This document shows positions 6,954 through 9,982 of a DNA stretch of 9,982 nt, in pieces (within the stretch, counting starts at the first letter, position 1; each line of letters starts with the position of its first letter). Both the position numbers and the translations under genes were made by a program. Below the pieces are notes generated by a model. It worked only from the letters and a program-made list of their open reading frames with translations. It searched no databases and had not been told where the DNA came from. The DNA is from a bacterium. Its GTDB lineage: Bacteria; Omnitrophota; Gorgyraeia; Gygaellales; Profunditerraquicolaceae. Location: NCBI GenBank assembly GCA_004298075.1, contig SCRK01000234.1:1-9982 (forward strand), written 5' to 3'.

Positions 6954-7908
6954 TATACCGGATAATATAGCGGTAAGCGTAAAGGAGCTGGAAAAGAAAT
7001 TCGGCGATTTTACCGCGGTCAATAAGATAGATTTTGAAGTCCACGGGGGGGAGATATTCGGTTTCCTGGGTCCCAACGGCGCCGGTAAATCCACTACCAT
7101 CAGGATGTTATGCGGGATCATCCCCCCGACCTCGGGCAGCGGCCAGGTGGGAGGATATGATATTTTCAGGGAGCAGCATAAGATCAAGGAGCATATCGGG
7201 TACATGTCGCAGAAATTTTCCCTCTATAATGATTTGAGTGTGGAGGAGAATATAAACTTTTACAGCGGAATATATAAGATACCAAAAGCCCAAAAAAAAG
7301 AGCGTTTCAATATGGTGATCCGTTCAGCCGGGTTAGAGGGGATGGAGAGGACCCTTACCTCAACCCTCGCCGGAGGCTGGAAGCAGCGCCTGGCTTTAGG
7401 CTGCGCCCTTCTGCATAAACCCAGGATCATTTTTCTTGATGAGCCGACTTCAGGGGTTGACCCGATAACCCGGGCTAATTTCTGGGGTGTCATCAAGGAG
7501 CTGGCCGCAGGCGGGGTAACGGTGTTTGTCACCACCCATTATATGGATGAGGCGGAAAATTGTGACCGCATGGTTTTGATCTATCGCGGGACGATCATTG
7601 CCACCGGCACCCCCCAGGAAATGAAAACCGGTTACATGAAGAATGAAGTGATTGAGATCATCCTGCCTGATTCCAAGAATTGGTTGGAAAAGATCGGCGG
7701 GATAGAAGGGGTCAAGGAGGCTGCGCTTTTTGGTTCCGACATTCATGCCGTTGTTTATGATTCATCCAAGGCCATATCGGCGATAAAGGAATTCCTGGAG
7801 CGGGAGAAGGTGGAGGGGGTTGGTGTCAGGAAGATCCTTCCCTCCCTGGAAGACGTATTTGTTTCTTCAATAGAAGAATATGACCAGAGAGAGCCTAAAA
7901 AGAATTAA
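6925..7908 (+). CDS. ABC exporter ATPase 2 (YbhF C-half-like, altered signature)
   Basis: A 327-residue ABC ATPase. Walker A is GPNGAGKST (49-57), the Q-loop residue is Gln96, Walker B is IIFLDE (168-173), the D-loop is GVDP (177-180) and the H-loop is VTTHYMDEAE with His195. The signature is LAGGW (148-152), where the usual serine is alanine. A C-terminal extension from about 212 ends in LPSLEDVFVSSIEE, typical of ATPases that serve ABC-2 permeases. It matches the second half of YbhF, including the GWKQRLAL run after the signature. The residues before about 16 are polar and probably a leftover linker. The ATG at 6925 overlaps ATPase 1 by 29 bases, and this gene's end overlaps the next permease by another 29 bases. 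No strong Shine-Dalgarno precedes 6925, so re-initiation after ATPase 1 is likely and would favour equal amounts of the two ATPases. Confidence 0.96.
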   Translation: MNTNEDKPNNIPDNIAVSVKELEKKFGDFTAVNKIDFEVHGGEIFGFLGPNGAGKSTTIRMLCGIIPPTSGSGQVGGYDIFREQHKIKEHIGYMSQKFSLYNDLSVEENINFYSGIYKIPKAQKKERFNMVIRSAGLEGMERTLTSTLAGGWKQRLALGCALLHKPRIIFLDEPTSGVDPITRANFWGVIKELAAGGVTVFVTTHYMDEAENCDRMVLIYRGTIIATGTPQEMKTGYMKNEVIEIILPDSKNWLEKIGGIEGVKEAALFGSDIHAVVYDSSKAISAIKEFLEREKVEGVGVRKILPSLEDVFVSSIEEYDQREPKKN

Positions 7909-9022
7909 GGCGGTAGCCTGGAAGGAGTTCGTTCAGATCAAGCGCGACCCGCGCAGCCTGGGGCTGGCATTAGCCATCCCTATATTCATGCTTTTTATCT
8001 TCGGCTACGGGCTTTCCCTGGATATCGACCACGTGCGCACCTTAGTCTGGAACCAGGATGCCTCAAGCCAGGTTACCAGCGATTTCCTGCTGAATTTTAA
8101 GAACTCCAAATATTTCAAGATAGTCGGCTACACCGATAATTACCGGGATATCCAGAAGAAGATAGACAATGGAGATATAATGATGGCGTTGGTCATCCCC
8201 AAGGACTTTTCGCATTATATCGAATCCGGTAAACCCGCTCCTTTGCAGCTTTTGGTGGATGGAAGCGATGCCAACACCGCCACTATCGCCATGGGTTATG
8301 TCCGTTCGGTGGTTTCCGGCTATAATGTGCAGCTTTTGACAAACGCCTTTAATGAACATGGGTTAAATCCGGTTAATACCATTGATCCCCGTTTTAGGGT
8401 CTGGTTCAATATGGGCTTGGTCAGCACCTGGTTTATCATCCCCGGGGTCATTGCCATGATCATCATGATCATTTCAGCCCTGCTTATTTCCTTAACCATC
8501 GCCCGGGAGTGGGAGCGGGGCACGATGGAGCAATTGATCTCTACTCCCGTAAAAGGCCCGGAGCTTATCACCGGGAAATTCATACCGTATTTTGCCATCG
8601 GGTTCTTTGATCTTATGGTGGGGGTAGTCATGGCCAGATTACTATTCGGGCTCCCCTTCAGAGGCAGTTATACCCTGCTTATAATCTTAAGCTCCTTATT
8701 TATAACCGGGGCTTTGTCATTGGGGATACTGATCTCCGTTAGCGCCAAAACGCAGCTTATGGCCAGCCAGCTGGCCAGTCTTTTCACCCTCATACCGACG
8801 ATGCTGCTCTCCGGGTTTATCTATCCCATATTTAATATGCCGAAATTCGTGCAGGCAGTTACTTATCTCATCCCGGCGCGTTATTATATAGTCGTACTAA
8901 GGGATCTTTTCCTCAAAGGCAACGGCATAGGAACCATATGGGATGAAGCGCTTTTTTTATTGTTGTTCGCTTTGCTTATGTTTACTTTAGCGGTGAGAAG
9001 GTTCAGGAAGAAAGTGGCTTAA
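7880..9022 (+). CDS. ABC-2 type permease, YbhS-like
   Basis: A 380-residue inner-membrane permease. A basic cytoplasmic start (WKEFVQIKRDPRSLG, 14-28) leads into membrane segment 1 (about 28-45). A large periplasmic domain (about 46-178) contains VDGSDANTA (126-134). Five further membrane segments lie at about 180-207, 232-255, 263-286, 291-316 and 355-372. The cytoplasmic coupling stretch REWERGTMEQL (209-219) followed by TPVKGPELITGK is the hallmark of this family and should contact the ATPases. A short re-entrant LSGFIYP segment (320-326) is also characteristic. With the next gene product it should form the heterodimeric transmembrane part. The ATG at 7880 overlaps ATPase 2 by 29 bases, with a modest AGAAG before it. 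The substrate is unknown; the E. coli YbhFSR system is linked to antibiotic tolerance. Confidence 0.95.
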   Translation: MTRESLKRIKAVAWKEFVQIKRDPRSLGLALAIPIFMLFIFGYGLSLDIDHVRTLVWNQDASSQVTSDFLLNFKNSKYFKIVGYTDNYRDIQKKIDNGDIMMALVIPKDFSHYIESGKPAPLQLLVDGSDANTATIAMGYVRSVVSGYNVQLLTNAFNEHGLNPVNTIDPRFRVWFNMGLVSTWFIIPGVIAMIIMIISALLISLTIAREWERGTMEQLISTPVKGPELITGKFIPYFAIGFFDLMVGVVMARLLFGLPFRGSYTLLIILSSLFITGALSLGILISVSAKTQLMASQLASLFTLIPTMLLSGFIYPIFNMPKFVQAVTYLIPARYYIVVLRDLFLKGNGIGTIWDEALFLLLFALLMFTLAVRRFRKKVA

Positions 9023-9041
9023 AGGAGCTTTAAGGTGTCTT

Positions 9042-9982
9042 ATGTTTGAACGCGTCAAGGCGATCCTCATAAAGGAATTCAAGCAGATCTTCCGCGACCC
9101 GCAGATGAAGATGATAATCTTTATCTCTCCGCTTATCCAGATAATACTCTTCGGCTACTCCGCCAACAGGGATATCACTTATGTGCCTACCGCGGTATTT
9201 GACCGGGACAACACAAAAGAAAGCCGGGATCTGCTGCGTAAGTTCACCTACTCCAAATATTTTGTCCCCGTTCGTTTTATCAACGAAGATAAACAGGAGA
9301 ATGAGGTCCTGGACAAGGGGGAGGTGAGCATGCTCATCCGCATTGACCGCGGATTTGGCCGTAACCTTGAGGCCGGTAAGACCGCCGATATCCAGCTGGT
9401 TTTTGACGGCACGGATTCAAATACCGCCATGGTCGTTATGGGCTATGCCAACACGATAATAGCAGATTATCAGCAGGAGATACTTAAGAGTAGGGCTGAA
9501 GCGGCAGGATTTATAAATACTGTGCCCAGCGTTGATCTCAGGGACCGCGCCTGGTTCAACGGCAACCTTATCTCAAGGAACTATTATCTGCCCGGGGTTA
9601 TCTGTACTATCGTGACCGTGATGTCTCTTTTGTTATCCGCCATGGCAATAGTAAAAGAGAAGGAGATCGGCACCATGGAGCAGCTGACGGTCAGCCCTTT
9701 AAGGCCTTTAGAGCTTATCATCGGAAAGCTTTTGCCTTTCGCGGTGATCGCGCTTATCCAGGTCACCCTTATTACCATATTGGGGGTATTATGGTTTAAC
9801 ATACCGTTAAGAGGCAATCTATTGTTCCTTTTATTTGCTACCTGTATATATTTATTCACTACTTTGGGTATAGGGTTATTCATTTCCACGATATCCTCAA
9901 CCCAGCAGGAGGCGATGATGTCGGTGTTCCTTTTTTATATGCCCACTGTCCTGTTGTCCGGGTTTGCCTATCCGATATCCAA
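9042..9982 (+). CDS. ABC-2 type permease, YbhR-like, 3' truncated by window end
   Basis: Open from ATG 9042 to the window edge: 313 complete codons of an expected 370 or so. It is preceded by AAGGTG about five bases upstream, and by AAGGAG just after the previous stop, with a 19-base gap. The layout copies the neighbouring permease: basic start (KEFKQIFRDP, 11-20), membrane segment 1 (about 22-40), a periplasmic domain with FDGTDSNTA (121-129), membrane segment 2 (about 182-203), the coupling stretch KEKEIGTMEQL (205-215), and the re-entrant LSGFAYP (305-311) near the edge. The shared D-G-(S/T)-D-(A/S)-N-T-A motif and common order of parts show that the two permeases are paralogues that probably act as a heterodimer. 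The last two bases (9981-9982) belong to an incomplete codon. Confidence 0.94.
   Translation, partial: MFERVKAILIKEFKQIFRDPQMKMIIFISPLIQIILFGYSANRDITYVPTAVFDRDNTKESRDLLRKFTYSKYFVPVRFINEDKQENEVLDKGEVSMLIRIDRGFGRNLEAGKTADIQLVFDGTDSNTAMVVMGYANTIIADYQQEILKSRAEAAGFINTVPSVDLRDRAWFNGNLISRNYYLPGVICTIVTVMSLLLSAMAIVKEKEIGTMEQLTVSPLRPLELIIGKLLPFAVIALIQVTLITILGVLWFNIPLRGNLLFLLFATCIYLFTTLGIGLFISTISSTQQEAMMSVFLFYMPTVLLSGFAYPIS

Noticed and set aside
6750..7205. 151-codon minus-strand frame opposite the ATPase genes
   Set aside because: It mirrors conserved ABC ATPase sequence on the other strand and has no recognisable protein features of its own.
1..9982. Defence system, prophage, mobile element or CRISPR
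   Set aside because: No integrase, transposase, nuclease, toxin-antitoxin pair, terminal inverted repeats or regularly spaced repeats could be seen; the helicase is a plain DEAD-box protein without a nuclease partner.

Overview
This window looks like chromosomal DNA from an uncultured or little-studied Gram-negative (diderm) bacterium. An outer-membrane TolC-type protein and a periplasmic adaptor show the double envelope. Base composition is moderate, and the membrane protein with its own TPR tail is a protein type common in Candidatus Omnitrophota, Planctomycetota and related lineages. The phylum is an inference from gene style and was not tested. Every credible gene lies on the + strand. 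I see no tRNA, rRNA, CRISPR array, transposase or phage gene.

Region 1 (1-2404): the 3' end of pabB (aminodeoxychorismate synthase component I, folate/pABA pathway), followed 7 bases later by a polytopic membrane protein with a GT-C-like body and three C-terminal TPRs.

Region 2 (2405-3942): a short regulatory interval with a near-ideal sigma70 promoter (2428-2455) and a GC hairpin ending in seven Ts directly against a start codon. Next comes a 54-residue Cys/His protein (2516-2680), probably zinc-binding, whose stop codon overlaps the start of a DEAD-box RNA helicase in an ATGA junction. The small gene is below usual ORF length cut-offs. Its coupling to the helicase and the structured leader are the least expected features of the window.

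Region 3 (3943-9982, continuing past the end): a second promoter (3959-3987) with a small dyad over its -35 box drives a tightly packed efflux operon. The order is TolC-like outer-membrane channel, HlyD/YbhG-type adaptor, ABC ATPase 1, ABC ATPase 2, ABC-2 permease (YbhS-like), ABC-2 permease (YbhR-like, cut by the window end). Together these encode a complete export path: ATPase heterodimer and permease pair in the inner membrane, adaptor across the periplasm, and outer-membrane channel. In E. coli the ATPase halves are one fused protein (YbhF); here they are two overlapping genes. Departures from consensus in the two ATPases all map to one composite nucleotide site, suggesting an asymmetric ATPase. 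A DEAD-box helicase next to a ybhGFSR-type operon recalls E. coli, where rhlE neighbours cecR-ybhGFSR, but no TetR-type regulator gene lies between them here.
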